DNA of 64,000 bases from Nocardioides cavernae (GTDB taxonomy: Bacteria; Actinomycetota; Actinomycetes; Propionibacteriales; Nocardioidaceae): assembly GCF_016907475.1 (NCBI RefSeq), contig NZ_JAFBCA010000001.1, positions 1,922,001-1,986,000 of the forward strand. Direction: 5' to 3'. Under the pieces are notes generated by a model, which worked only from the letters and a program-made list of their open reading frames with translations, ran no database searches and was not told the origin of the DNA. Shown here one piece after another: positions 18,480-27,430 of this stretch. Positions within the stretch are counted from its first letter, which is position 1. Each line of letters starts with the position of its first letter. A program made the position numbers and the translations under genes.

Positions 18480-19016
18480 GTGCCCACCTACGTCGCCTTC
18501 CTGCGCGCCATCAACCTCGGCGCGACGCGCAAGTTCCCCAAGGACGCCATCAAGGCCGCGACGGAGGCGGCGGGCGGTCGCGAGGTGGAGACCTACATCA
18601 ACACCGGCAACGTCCGGCTGACCCACTCGGCACGCTCGGTGGCCAAGGTGCAGGCGGCCCTGGAGGCGGCGTACGCCGCCGCGGCCGGGTTCGAGGTCCC
18701 GACCATCGTCTTCACCACCAAGGACCTCGCCGCGCTCACTGCCCGGGCCGAGGAGCTGCATGCCGAGCACGACCCGGCGGGCCAGCACTACGTCACCCTT
18801 TACTCCACCGCCCCGACCGCTGCGGCCGTCGAGGCCGCCCACGCGCTCGAGCACGAGGGGGAGACCGTCGTGGTCGACGGCCGTGCCGCCTACGTCCTGC
18901 TCGAGGGCAACATCCACACCTCGAAGCTCCTGGCGTCGAAGGAGGTCACGGCGCTCGGGAAGGGCACTGCGCGCACCGTCAAGGTGCTGCGCACCGTCAC
19001 CGAGAAGTGGTGCTGA
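18480..19016 (+). CDS. DUF1697 protein
   Basis: A 178-aa protein with the DUF1697 start PTYVAFLRAINLGATRKFP (GTG start), then YINTGNVRLTHS and FEVPTIVFTTKDL, and the C-terminal EGNIHTSKLLASKEVTALG. Length matches the family. The function of DUF1697 is unknown; the fold is ferredoxin-like by family knowledge. It is divergent from the amino acid transporter and convergent with pncA. Confidence 0.85.
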   Translation: MPTYVAFLRAINLGATRKFPKDAIKAATEAAGGREVETYINTGNVRLTHSARSVAKVQAALEAAYAAAAGFEVPTIVFTTKDLAALTARAEELHAEHDPAGQHYVTLYSTAPTAAAVEAAHALEHEGETVVVDGRAAYVLLEGNIHTSKLLASKEVTALGKGTARTVKVLRTVTEKWC

Positions 19017-19037
19017 CCAGCAGGATCGGGTGGGCGG

Positions 19038-19613
19038 TCAGGCGATCTCGATGCCGGCGCCGGCCAGCTCGGTGATCGCGGCGGCCGTGGACTCCTCGGC
19101 CACGCCGGCGCACAGCGCGGTGAGCACCCGCGTGCTGAACCCCTCGCCGGCGCTGTCGAGCGCGGTGGCGCGCACGCAGTGGTCGGTGGCGATGCCGCAC
19201 ACGTCGACCTCCTCCACGTGCCGGGCCCGCAGCCAGTCGGTCAGCGGGTCGCCCGACGACGTACGCCCCTCGAAGCCGCTGTAGGCCGCCTCGTGCTCGC
19301 CCTTGTAGAACACCTCGTCGAAGGGTTGCGGGTCGAGGTTGGGGTGGAACGCCGCCCCCTCGGTGCCGACCTTGCAGTGCACCGGCCACGAGTCGACGAA
19401 GTCCGGCTTCAGCGACCAGTGCGACCCCGGGTCGACGTGGTGGTCCTTCGTGGCCACGACGACGTCGTACGCCGGTGCGTCGTCCGCCTGCGCGTGCCAG
19501 CGGTGCAGCAGGTCGTTGATGCCCGCCGCCACCCGAGCGCCGCCCGGGACGGGCAGCGAGCCGCCCTCGCAGAAGTCGTTCTGGACGTCGACGACGATCA
19601 GGGCTCGGGTCAC
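19038..19613 (-). CDS. pncA: Nicotinamidase / isochorismatase-family amidase
   Basis: A 191-aa hydrolase converting nicotinamide to nicotinate for NAD salvage. The catalytic Asp is D9 in IVVDVQNDFCEGGSL, the metal-binding region is KDHHVDPGSHW, and the nucleophile Cys lies in VCGIATDHCVRATA. All match PncA. Together with pncB about 4 kb away the window holds both steps from nicotinamide to nicotinate mononucleotide, though the genes are not in one operon. A strong hairpin lies just upstream of its start. Confidence 0.9.
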   Translation of the reverse strand: MTRALIVVDVQNDFCEGGSLPVPGGARVAAGINDLLHRWHAQADDAPAYDVVVATKDHHVDPGSHWSLKPDFVDSWPVHCKVGTEGAAFHPNLDPQPFDEVFYKGEHEAAYSGFEGRTSSGDPLTDWLRARHVEEVDVCGIATDHCVRATALDSAGEGFSTRVLTALCAGVAEESTAAAITELAGAGIEIA

Positions 19614-19643
19614 GGATCGAGGCTAGCGGTGCGGGGACGCGTG

Positions 19644-19686
19644 AGCAGCCCTCCCGTCACCCGAAGTGGATGACGGGAGGGCTGCT
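19644..19686. terminator. Strong hairpin between pncA and methyltransferase gene
   Basis: A perfect 16-bp stem (AGCAGCCCTCCCGTCA at 19644-19659 with its reverse complement at 19671-19686) and an 11-nt loop. It lies 22 bp after the minus-strand methyltransferase gene and so terminates that transcript. Confidence 0.82.
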
Positions 19687-19708
19687 GCCGGGGACCCCGG
19701 GCCCCGGG

Positions 19709-20836
19709 TCAGCGGCGGGTCGCGGTGACGATCCGGTACTCCCAGTCGCAGACCAGGCCGTCGCCCTCACCACGGTCGTGCGACTCGGCGAGCGCGATGA
19801 GGTCGGCGCGGAGCGCGGCGCGCCCCTGGTCGTCCAGCCGGCTCGCTGCCGCGAAGGTGGGTCCGTAGTAGGTGAGGAACAGGTCGGCGAACGCGGCGCC
19901 GTCGGTGAAGCGCTGGGTGACCGTGGCGGTCACCGAGCTCACGTCGGTGACGCCGTCGCCGAGCAGTCCCGCGACGACCTCCTCGGTGCCCCACCGCGTG
20001 GCGGGCTGCGCGCCCGGCGGGGGCGACACGTGGGCGCCCACCGTGCGGAGGATGCCGCCGACGAAGCCCTCGGGCGTCCAGCTCGCGAGGCCGATGCGCC
20101 CGCCGGGGCGGGTCACCCGGACCAGCTCGCGCGCGGCCGCGTCGTGGTCGGCGGCGAACATGACGCCGATGGCGGAGAGGACGACGTCGAACGAGGCGTC
20201 CTCCTGGGGGAGGTGCTCGGCGTCGGCCTCGGCCAGCTCGACGACCAGGTCCTCGGCCTCCGCGCGGCGGCGGGCGATCTCGAGGAGCTCGGGTACGTAG
20301 TCGATGCCGACCGACTCGGCCGACCGGCGTGCAGCGGCGAGAGCGACGTGGCCCGTGCCGGTCGCGACGTCGAGGACCCGCTCGTTCGGACCGACCCCGA
20401 CGTGGTCGACGAGGTGCTCGGACACCGGGACCGTCAGGGCAGCGATCTTGTTGTAGTCGCCGCTGCTCCAGACCTTCTGCTGCTTGTCACGGAGCTCGGT
20501 GAGGTCAGGGTTGCTGGTGGTGGTGCTGGTCATGCTGGTTCCTTTCGTGGTGCCGCCCGGCGACTCCTGTGCGCCGGCGACGGACGTGGTGGCCGCCGAG
20601 ACGTGCTCGAGCCGGAGTCCGGCCCGCCCCACCGCCTCGGTGACCAGGTCGACCGAGTCGGCCTCGTAGAGCAGGAAGCACGTCTCGTCCTCGGGGACGA
20701 AGAACGACTGCAGGTAGCGCACCGCCCGGCCCTCCCGGGTCAGGTCGGCGCCGGCCCGCTCCGCCACCGCGACGTGGTGCCGCGCGACGGCGTGGTCGCC
20801 CTGTGAGACGTAGAGCTCGACGAGGTACTCGGCCAT
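19709..20836 (-). CDS. DUF4242 domain fused to SAM methyltransferase
   Basis: One uninterrupted frame of 375 codons joins two domains. Residues 1 to about 85 (MAEYLVELYVSQGDHAVARH, YLQSFFVPEDETCFLLYEAD) match DUF4242 / SCO4226-type small proteins. After an Ala/Thr/Gly linker, residues from about 102 on are a class I methyltransferase: motif I VLDVATGTGHVALAAA, then GIDYVPELLEIARRRA and FDVVLSAIGVMFAADHD, with VTRPGGRIGLASW. An ATG at 20533 with GAAAGG 7 nt upstream could give a separate 274-aa methyltransferase, so either a fusion or two products are possible. Substrate unknown. It is next to the LuxR ATPase on the same strand. Confidence 0.75.
   Translation of the reverse strand: MAEYLVELYVSQGDHAVARHHVAVAERAGADLTREGRAVRYLQSFFVPEDETCFLLYEADSVDLVTEAVGRAGLRLEHVSAATTSVAGAQESPGGTTKGTSMTSTTTSNPDLTELRDKQQKVWSSGDYNKIAALTVPVSEHLVDHVGVGPNERVLDVATGTGHVALAAARRSAESVGIDYVPELLEIARRRAEAEDLVVELAEADAEHLPQEDASFDVVLSAIGVMFAADHDAAARELVRVTRPGGRIGLASWTPEGFVGGILRTVGAHVSPPPGAQPATRWGTEEVVAGLLGDGVTDVSSVTATVTQRFTDGAAFADLFLTYYGPTFAAASRLDDQGRAALRADLIALAESHDRGEGDGLVCDWEYRIVTATRR
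20541..20546 (-). promoter_or_regulatory. Internal ribosome binding site before methyltransferase domain
   Basis: GAAAGG on the minus strand, 7 nt before the internal ATG at 20533. It would allow the methyltransferase domain to be made alone from within the fused frame. Confidence 0.5.
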
Positions 20837-20933
20837 GACTCCACGGTGCGCGCCCGGGCCGGGGTGCCGAAACTGCGGATGACCCGAGGAAATGACCCCG
20901 GGAACAACCCCAGTTGACAGCCTCCGGGACGGC

Positions 20934-23669
20934 TCAGGTGGCCGTGTCGTCGAGCTCCGCCAGGCGCGGCGCGAGCTCCATCCGGGACCGGATGCCGAGC
21001 TTGGTGTAGGTGTTGCGGAGGTGGAACTCGACCGTGCTGACGGTGACCACCAGCGTCCGGGCGATCTCCTTGTTGGCGAGTCCCTGCACCGCGAGGTCGG
21101 CCACCCGGCGCTCGGTGGTGGTGAGGCGCCCGGGGGAGCTCGGGCGGCGGGCGCCCACCCGCTCGAGGTCGGCGCGTGCGGCATCGGCCCAGCCGGGAGC
21201 GCCCTGCTCCTCGAAGAGGCGCACCGCGCGCTCGAGGGAGTCGCGGGCGCCGCCCCACTTGCGCGCGCGTCGCTGGGCCCGGCCGAGCGCGAGCCAGGTC
21301 CTCGCCGCCTCGGCTGCGAGCCCGCGTTCGTCGTACGCCGTGGCGACGCCGGCCAGGGCCTGCGCCTCGTGGTCGGACCACGCGCCCGCGAGGGAGGCCG
21401 TCGCGGCTCCGCGGGCGGCAGTGAGCCGGGCCCACGCGTGGTCCTGCAGGTCGGCGGTCTCGCGCAGCGCGTCGACGACCGTGCGCGCGTCGTCGAGGTC
21501 GCCGGTCTCGACGAGAGCCTCGACGAGGTCGGGGGCGGCGGGGAAGGCGCCGGGGTCGACCACCCCCTGGTCGCGCGTGTGCGCCCAGACGGCGCGCAGG
21601 TGCCTGACCGCCTCCTCGGGGCGGTGGTCCAGGAGGGCCGCCACGCCGAGTGCCCGCGTCGCCTCCAGCCAGTCCCAGCGGATCCCGGTCTCCTCGGCCT
21701 GCTCGACTGCGCACTCGCCCCACTCGCGTGCACCTGCGGCGTCCCCGCGGCCGGCAGCCAGCAGGCTGCGGCAGCGCTCGTACATCGGCCAGTGGAGCAG
21801 GCTGCTGTCGAGCGAGGCGGCCCACTCGTCGAGAAGCTCCTCGGCGTCGTCCCACCGCCCCAGGCGGAGCTCGAGCTCGCAGAGGTGGAGGCGGGCGAGT
21901 GCGTACGGGCCGGGCTCGCCGCGGTCGGCGGCGAGCGAGCGGAACGCCTCGAACCGTGCCCGGGCGGGACCGGGCTCCCCGCGCCACACGTGCTGCTGGC
22001 CGGCCACCCGTCCCGGCGTGCGGGCCAGGTAGGACGACTCGCACGCGAGCACGTCGTAGCGCTCGAGGAGGTCGTCGAGCGGCCGTCCGCGCAGCGCGGA
22101 CGTCCACACGCGGGTGTAGAGCGCGAGGCGCTGGGCGCCCCCCGAGCCGGAGGCGGACGCCTCGACGGCCTCGGCCGCCCGTCCGTCGGCGACAGCGACG
22201 TTGCGGACCTCGATGACGGCCTCGTTCTCGGCGAGGTGGCACAGGACGCGCAGGCGCAGGGCGTGGTCGTCGCCGGCCTCGTCGAGGGCGCGCTGGAGGA
22301 GCGCGAGGATGTCGTCGTTGCCGTGCACGACGCCGCCGGTGAGCAGCACGTGCGCCCGCACGCGGTCGGCCCGCTCGGGGAGGCCCGCCGCGCGAGGGGT
22401 GAGGAGCTCGGTCAGGCGCTGCTTCTCCCCGGCCATCTGCAGCAGCTTGGCCAGCAGCATCACCCGCCCTGCGTCGGGGTCACCGGGCGGGGTGAGGCGC
22501 AGGGCGTGGCCGGCGAGGTCGGCGGCCAGCCGGATCGAGCCGCGCGCGGTCGCGCGCGCGACCGCCCCGTCGAGCCGCGCCGCGAGGACGGGGTCGGGCT
22601 CGGTGGCGGCGAGGGCCAGGTGCAGCACGCGGCGCTGGTCGTCGGACACCACGGCGGCGAGGTCGGCGTGCAGACGTCGTACGTCGTCGGCCGACGCGGC
22701 GCGCCGGGCGACCTCGGCCAGCAGCGGGTGGGCCGGTCGGACCCGTTCCCCGTCCACGTCGACGACGCCGGCGGCGGACGCCTGCTCCAGCACGTCCGGC
22801 CCGGCGAGCTCGCGCACCTGCGGGGCGCGCAGGTCGGCGTCGAGGGCCAGCGCGAGCAGCAACCGGCGGGTGGTCGGGTCCAGGTCGGCGACACGGAGGC
22901 CGAGGAGGTCCTCGACCGCGTCGGGCACGGGCAGGTCGTCGCCGATCGTCGCCGGGTCCCGGCCCGCCAGCAGCCGGCCGACCTCGAGGGCGAAGAGCGG
23001 GTTGCCCATCGTCGTGTCGTAGACCCGCCGGAGCAGGTGGTGGGGGAGCCGCAGGCCGAGCCGGGTCGCGAGGATCTGGCGGGTGCCGCCCAAGGTCGTC
23101 GAGCGCACCACGAGCCGGTCGACCCGCTCGTCGCCGAACGCGCCCTCCACCGCGCTGCGGGGACCGGGGCGACGGGCGAGGAGGACGGTCACCCGGTCCT
23201 GCAACCGCCGCCCCGCGTAGGCGAGCGCGGCCTGCGACGACCGGTCCAGCCACTGCACGTCGTCGACTGCGACGAGGAGGCGCTGCTCGCGGGACAGGGA
23301 GCGCAGGGTCGAGAGCAGCGCGAGCGACACCACCTGCTCGGTGGGCGGTTGCTCGCCGGGCTCTGCGCGGTAGAGCGCCACCTCCAGCGCGTGCAGCTGC
23401 GGCACGGGGACGGACGTGAGCTCGTCCACGTCGACCTCGTCGAGCAGGTCGATCAGACCTGCGAACGGGAGCCCCGTCTCGGAGGCGCTCGCCCGCGCCA
23501 CCAGCACCCGCATCCCACGGTCACGGCCCCCGGCCAGGCCCTGCTCCCACAGGCTGGTCTTGCCGACGCCCGGCTCGCCCTCGAGCACCAGCGCCCGCAC
23601 CGAGGTCGGCTCGCGGTCGAGCACCTCGGCGATCATCCCGAGCTCGGCGTCGCGCGCGACGAGACCCAT
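20934..23669 (-). CDS. Large LuxR-family ATPase regulator (LAL type)
   Basis: About 911 aa. An N-terminal AAA/NB-ARC-like ATPase (residues about 5-250) has Walker A GEPGVGKTSLW and Walker B LLVAVDDVQWLD. A long helical TPR-like middle region follows. The C-terminal LuxR HTH has TERRVADLAVQGLANKEIAR and TVSTVEFHLRNTYTKLGIRS. LAL regulators activate transcription when an inducer reaches the ATPase/TPR part. The Met at GLVARDAELG was chosen as start because the ATPase domain begins there. It lies just upstream of the DUF4242-methyltransferase gene (97 bp), a plausible target. Inducer unknown. Confidence 0.87.
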   Translation of the reverse strand: MGLVARDAELGMIAEVLDREPTSVRALVLEGEPGVGKTSLWEQGLAGGRDRGMRVLVARASASETGLPFAGLIDLLDEVDVDELTSVPVPQLHALEVALYRAEPGEQPPTEQVVSLALLSTLRSLSREQRLLVAVDDVQWLDRSSQAALAYAGRRLQDRVTVLLARRPGPRSAVEGAFGDERVDRLVVRSTTLGGTRQILATRLGLRLPHHLLRRVYDTTMGNPLFALEVGRLLAGRDPATIGDDLPVPDAVEDLLGLRVADLDPTTRRLLLALALDADLRAPQVRELAGPDVLEQASAAGVVDVDGERVRPAHPLLAEVARRAASADDVRRLHADLAAVVSDDQRRVLHLALAATEPDPVLAARLDGAVARATARGSIRLAADLAGHALRLTPPGDPDAGRVMLLAKLLQMAGEKQRLTELLTPRAAGLPERADRVRAHVLLTGGVVHGNDDILALLQRALDEAGDDHALRLRVLCHLAENEAVIEVRNVAVADGRAAEAVEASASGSGGAQRLALYTRVWTSALRGRPLDDLLERYDVLACESSYLARTPGRVAGQQHVWRGEPGPARARFEAFRSLAADRGEPGPYALARLHLCELELRLGRWDDAEELLDEWAASLDSSLLHWPMYERCRSLLAAGRGDAAGAREWGECAVEQAEETGIRWDWLEATRALGVAALLDHRPEEAVRHLRAVWAHTRDQGVVDPGAFPAAPDLVEALVETGDLDDARTVVDALRETADLQDHAWARLTAARGAATASLAGAWSDHEAQALAGVATAYDERGLAAEAARTWLALGRAQRRARKWGGARDSLERAVRLFEEQGAPGWADAARADLERVGARRPSSPGRLTTTERRVADLAVQGLANKEIARTLVVTVSTVEFHLRNTYTKLGIRSRMELAPRLAELDDTAT

Positions 23670-23727
23670 GTCGGCATGATGACAGCCGAGGGGCCCGTCG
23701 GGCACCGGGAAATGTCGCCCCCAGCGC

Positions 23728-25038
23728 TCAGGGGCCCAGGTGCACCGTCGGGATCACGGGCTCGCCGGCCGACATCATCGTCACGGAGCGGGGGAGCTCG
23801 GCGACCGACGCACGGTGGCGGGCCCGCGCTTCGTCGAGCGTCGCGCGGCCGACGACCTCACCGTCCCGCACCAGCGGGACGAGCAGGGCGCGGTCGTCAC
23901 CGTCGTCCTCGGGCGGCGCGCCGATCCCCACGACCTCGGCCTCCGCGACCCCGCTGGGGCCACGCCGGCGCAGGGCGTACTTCCGGCCGCCGATGGACTG
24001 CTTGTCCGTCGACTTCTTCGCCACGGACACCAGCTCGCCGGCGGCGCCCTCGCGCGCCACCAGCTTGTAGACGAACCCGCACGTCGGGTGGCCCGAGCCG
24101 GTGACCAGCTGGGTGCCCACACCGTAGGCGTCGACCGGCGCCGCCGCGAGGGCAGCGATGGCGTGCTCGTCGAGGTCGCTGGTCACCACGATGCGGGTGG
24201 CGCTCGCCCCGAGGCCGTCGAGCTGGGCGCGCACCTCGCGGGCGACCTCGCCGAGGTCGCCGGAGTCGAGACGGACCGCCCCGAGGCCGGTGCCGGCCAC
24301 CTCGACCGCGAGGCGTACGGCCTCGGCGACGTCGTAGGTGTCGACCAGCAGCGTCGTGCCCACGCCGAGGGTCTGCACCTGCGCGCGGAAGGCGTCTGCC
24401 TCGGCATCGTGGAGCAGCGTGAAGGAGTGGGCGGCGGTGCCGGTGGACGGCACCCCGTAGCGGGCGCGGGCGGCCAGGTTGCTGGAGGCGTCGAAGCCGG
24501 CGACGTACGCCGCCCGCGCGGCCGCGACCGCGGCCTCCTCGTGGGTGCGGCGCGACCCCATCTCGATGCACGGGCGGCCACCGGCCGCCAGCGTCATCCG
24601 GGACGCAGCCGACGCGATCGCCGAGTCGTGGTTGTAGACGGACAGCAGGACGGTCTCGAGGAGGACCGCCTCGGCGAAGGTCCCCTCGACCACCAGCAGC
24701 GGCGAGTAGGGGAAGTAGGCCTCACCCTCGGCGTAGCCCCACACGTCGCCTGAGAAGCGGTAGGAGGCGAGCCACTCGAGCATGTCGGGGTCGACGATCC
24801 CCTCGAGCGCGGTCAGCGCGGCGGCGTCGAAGCGGAAGTCCTCGATCACGTCCAGCGCCCTGCCGACCCCGGCCACCACGCCGTACCGGCGACCCGGCGG
24901 GAGCCGCCGCGGGAACAGCTCGAAGACCGCCCGCCGTTCGGCCGTCCCGGACTGCCGCGCCGCCTGGACCATGGTCAGCTCGTAGTGGTCGGTCAGGAGC
25001 GCCGAAGACGCACGGGGTGAGCTCGTCACGACCGACAC
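23728..25038 (-). CDS. pncB: Nicotinate phosphoribosyltransferase
   Basis: A 436-aa enzyme making nicotinate mononucleotide from nicotinate and PRPP with ATP, in the Preiss-Handler NAD route. Family blocks: [14 protein letters not shown] at the N-terminus, [75 protein letters not shown] and [11 protein letters not shown] start at 25038, only 17 bp from the divergent clpS start, so the promoters must overlap the coding regions or each other. The neighbourhood matches mycobacterial pncB-clpS. Confidence 0.93.
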   Translation of the reverse strand: MSVVTSSPRASSALLTDHYELTMVQAARQSGTAERRAVFELFPRRLPPGRRYGVVAGVGRALDVIEDFRFDAAALTALEGIVDPDMLEWLASYRFSGDVWGYAEGEAYFPYSPLLVVEGTFAEAVLLETVLLSVYNHDSAIASAASRMTLAAGGRPCIEMGSRRTHEEAAVAAARAAYVAGFDASSNLAARARYGVPSTGTAAHSFTLLHDAEADAFRAQVQTLGVGTTLLVDTYDVAEAVRLAVEVAGTGLGAVRLDSGDLGEVAREVRAQLDGLGASATRIVVTSDLDEHAIAALAAAPVDAYGVGTQLVTGSGHPTCGFVYKLVAREGAAGELVSVAKKSTDKQSIGGRKYALRRRGPSGVAEAEVVGIGAPPEDDGDDRALLVPLVRDGEVVGRATLDEARARHRASVAELPRSVTMMSAGEPVIPTVHLGP

Positions 25039-25055
25039 TGTGCCACGATGGGAAC

Positions 25056-25352
25056 GTGTCAGCCGCCAGTCCCGTAGAGGTCGAGCCGACCCTCACCCCC
25101 GATGAGATCACCTTCCTGGCCAAGCCGTGGGTGACCCTCGTGTGGGACGACCCGGTCAACCTGATGTCCTACGTCGCCTACGTGTTCCAGAAGTACTTCG
25201 GCTACGACAAGGCCAAGGCCGAGAAGCTGATGCTCGAGGTGCACACCGAGGGCAAGTCGGTGGTCTCGACCGGCACGCGCGAGGAGATGGAGCGCGACGT
25301 GCAGGCCATGCACGAGTACGGACTCTGGGCGACGATGGAGAAGGCATCCTGA
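25056..25352 (+). CDS. clpS: ATP-dependent Clp protease adaptor
   Basis: A 98-aa adaptor delivering N-degron substrates to ClpAP/ClpCP. The ClpS core shows [40 protein letters not shown] and [22 protein letters not shown] start at 25056, giving a short N-terminal tail as usual for ClpS; an in-frame ATG further up would overlap pncB. The following DUF2017 gene starts 2 bp after its stop. Confidence 0.93.
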   Translation: MSAASPVEVEPTLTPDEITFLAKPWVTLVWDDPVNLMSYVAYVFQKYFGYDKAKAEKLMLEVHTEGKSVVSTGTREEMERDVQAMHEYGLWATMEKAS

Positions 25353-25353
25353 G

Positions 25354-25944
25354 GTGAGCGGCTTCGAACGACACCGCAGGTCCGGCCGCGTGATCGCCAC
25401 CTTCACCGGCTTCGAGGCCGATCTCCTGCGCTCCCTCGCCTCGCAGATGGTCGAGCTGCTGCGCAACGAGCGCGCCGAGCCCGCTGCACCCACCGCCGAC
25501 GCGTTCGAGGCGATGATGGCCGAGTTCTCCGGTGCCACGACCATCCCGGAGGACCCGGTGCTCGCGCGGCTCTTCCCGACCGCCTACCCCGACGACGAGG
25601 AGTCGGCCGCCGACTTCCGACGCTTCACCGAGAGCGGGCTGCGCGACGGCAAGGCCTCGGCGGCGGGGTCGATCATCGACACGCTCGAGGACGCCGGCCT
25701 CCCGCCCGAGCTGATGGAGGACGGCCTCGTCATCGACGTCGAGCTCACCCACGCCGATGCCGAGGCCTGGATGCGCGCCTTCACCGACATCCGGCTCGCG
25801 CTCGCCACCCGGCTCGGGGTGGAGGCCGGGGACGAGCACTACTGGCACTCGCTGCCCGACGACGACCCGCGCGCCCAGGCGCACGACATCTACGAGTGGG
25901 TGGGCTACCTGCAGGAGACGGTCGTCGAGGCTCTCACCTCGTGA
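25354..25944 (+). CDS. DUF2017 protein
   Basis: A 196-aa protein with the DUF2017 pattern: GFERHRRSGRVIATFTGFEA at the start, LLRSLASQMVELL, DPVLARLFPTAYPDD, and the C-terminal HDIYEWVGYLQETVVEAL. It follows clpS almost without a gap, as the mycobacterial homologue Rv1332 does, which hints at a link with Clp proteolysis, but no function is established. GTG start. Confidence 0.87.
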   Translation: MSGFERHRRSGRVIATFTGFEADLLRSLASQMVELLRNERAEPAAPTADAFEAMMAEFSGATTIPEDPVLARLFPTAYPDDEESAADFRRFTESGLRDGKASAAGSIIDTLEDAGLPPELMEDGLVIDVELTHADAEAWMRAFTDIRLALATRLGVEAGDEHYWHSLPDDDPRAQAHDIYEWVGYLQETVVEALTS

Positions 25945-25963
25945 TCGACGTCGTGCCTGTGCC

Positions 25964-27169
25964 GTGAGCCCCGTCCCTGACTTCGTCCTCGCGCTGCGCG
26001 ACAAGATCGGTCACGACCCGCTGTGGCTGCCCGGGGTCACGGCCGTCGTACGACGCGCCGACCAGCTGCTGCTGGTGCGCCGCGCCGACAACGGCCACTG
26101 GACCCCGATCACCGGGATCCCCGACCCGGGGGAGGAGCCGGCGGCGGCCGCGGCGCGCGAGGCACTGGAGGAGACCGGTGTCCGGATCCGGGTGGACCGG
26201 CTCGCCGCGACGGGTGTCCACGGCGAGATCGTCCACGCCAACGGTGACCGTGCGACGTACCTCGACCTGACCTTCGCCTGCACCTGGCTCGATGGTGAGG
26301 CCCACGTGGCCGACGACGAGTCGAGCGACGTGCGGTGGTGGCCGCTGTCCGCGCTCCCGCCGATGAGCGACATCATGACCGCGCGCATCGAGGCCGCCAC
26401 CAGCGGCGAGACCGCGGCACGGTTCGTCGCCCCCGTGGGTGCCGGTGACGAAGCGCCGCCGCCGGTCCTCGCTCCTCCCGTGCCCGTGCTCGGCGTGGAC
26501 GCCTGCCCGGCCGGGTGGGTCGGGGTCGTGATCGACCCGGAGCGCCGCGCCTCGGTCTTCGTCGCACCCGACATCACCGGCCTCGTCGACCTCGTCCGCG
26601 AGCGGCACGACGTCCCGGTGGTCGCGGTCGACATCCCGATCGGGCTGCCCGACGGGGGCGGACGCCAGGCTGACGCCGAGGCCCGCCGCGTCCTCGTGGG
26701 CAAGGCCTCGTCGGTGTTCTCCACGCCGGTGCGCGCCGCGGTCGAGGCCGCGACCTACGAGGAGGCCCGGGCGGCCAACCTCGCGGCGACCGGTGGGCGC
26801 ACCAGCGTCAGTGCCCAGGCGTACGCCCTGCGCGAGAAGGTGCTGCAGGTCGACGCGTGGGTGCGGGGACGCCCCGGCGCCCGGGTGATCGAGGTCCACC
26901 CCGAGGTGAGCTTCGCCCGGATGACCGGGGCGCCGCTGCTGGCCCGCAAGAAGGACGCCGACGGGGTCCGCGCCCGCCGCGAGGCGCTCGCCGCCCACGG
27001 CATCGTGGCGCCCGCGTGGTTCCGCGGCGCCGGCTTCGGCGAGGACGACCTGCTCGACGCGTGCGCCGTCGCGTGGACGGCCGTGCGCCACGCGCTGGGG
27101 GCCTCCGAGTCGTACCCCGAGGTGCCCGAGGTCTTCTCCGACGGGATCCCCGCGGCGATCTGGGTCTGA
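25964..27169 (+). CDS. Nudix hydrolase fused to DUF429 domain
   Basis: A 401-aa two-domain protein. The Nudix domain (about residues 1-155) has an intact Nudix box: Gly-x5-Glu-x7 followed by REALEETGV, lying in GIPDPGEEP.... It hydrolyses nucleoside diphosphates linked to another group. From about residue 170 a DUF429 domain begins (VLGVDACPAGWVGVVIDP, VVAVDIPIGLPDGG, ASSVFSTPVRAAV, SAQAYALREKVLQVD, VIEVHPEVSFARM, DDLLDACAVAWTA). DUF429 has an RNase H-like fold by family knowledge; its role is unknown. The frame is continuous and shows no sign of error. GTG start at 25964. Confidence 0.85.
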   Translation: MSPVPDFVLALRDKIGHDPLWLPGVTAVVRRADQLLLVRRADNGHWTPITGIPDPGEEPAAAAAREALEETGVRIRVDRLAATGVHGEIVHANGDRATYLDLTFACTWLDGEAHVADDESSDVRWWPLSALPPMSDIMTARIEAATSGETAARFVAPVGAGDEAPPPVLAPPVPVLGVDACPAGWVGVVIDPERRASVFVAPDITGLVDLVRERHDVPVVAVDIPIGLPDGGGRQADAEARRVLVGKASSVFSTPVRAAVEAATYEEARAANLAATGGRTSVSAQAYALREKVLQVDAWVRGRPGARVIEVHPEVSFARMTGAPLLARKKDADGVRARREALAAHGIVAPAWFRGAGFGEDDLLDACAVAWTAVRHALGASESYPEVPEVFSDGIPAAIWV

Positions 27170-27177
27170 CGCCGCCG

Positions 27178-27430
27178 CACGTGTGGCGGTCGTGGCTCTT
27201 GGGCTGTCGGTTCGGGGGCAGCTTCGCGGACACGTGTGGCGGTTGTGGCCCTCGGCCGGTCGGTTCTGGGGGCAACTTCGCGGACACGTGTGGCGGTTGT
27301 GGCCCTTCGGAGCTTGTAGGAGGACCAGCGTGGTGCCGCGGCGTCGTACGCCCGCACGTGCGGCGGTTGGGGCCCTTGAACGGCCGGTTTGGGGGGCAAC
27401 TTCCCGCGCACGTGCGGCGGTCGTGGCCCT
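27178..27430. repeat. Five degenerate tandem repeats with a CACGTG core
   Basis: The 22-bp unit CACGTG(T/C)GGCGGT(Y)GTGGC(Y)CT occurs at 27178, 27231, 27285, 27355 and 27409, at intervals of 53, 54, 70 and 54 bp. Linkers are related too (GGTTCTGGGGGCAACTTCGC). The array fills the whole gap between the convergent Nudix-DUF429 and MFS genes and runs into the MFS stop codon. The extra 16 bp in the third interval looks like an insertion in one unit. Confidence 0.85.

Noticed and set aside
20892..24104. A 1070-codon open frame on the plus strand opposite the LuxR ATPase gene
   Set aside because: It is antisense to a protein with clear ATPase and HTH motifs; its translation is Gly/Arg/Pro/Val-rich with no domain. 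Such frames are common in high-GC DNA.
27178..27430. Repeat array considered as a CRISPR
   Set aside because: Units are degenerate, spacers are related to each other and differ in length, only five copies exist and no cas gene is near.
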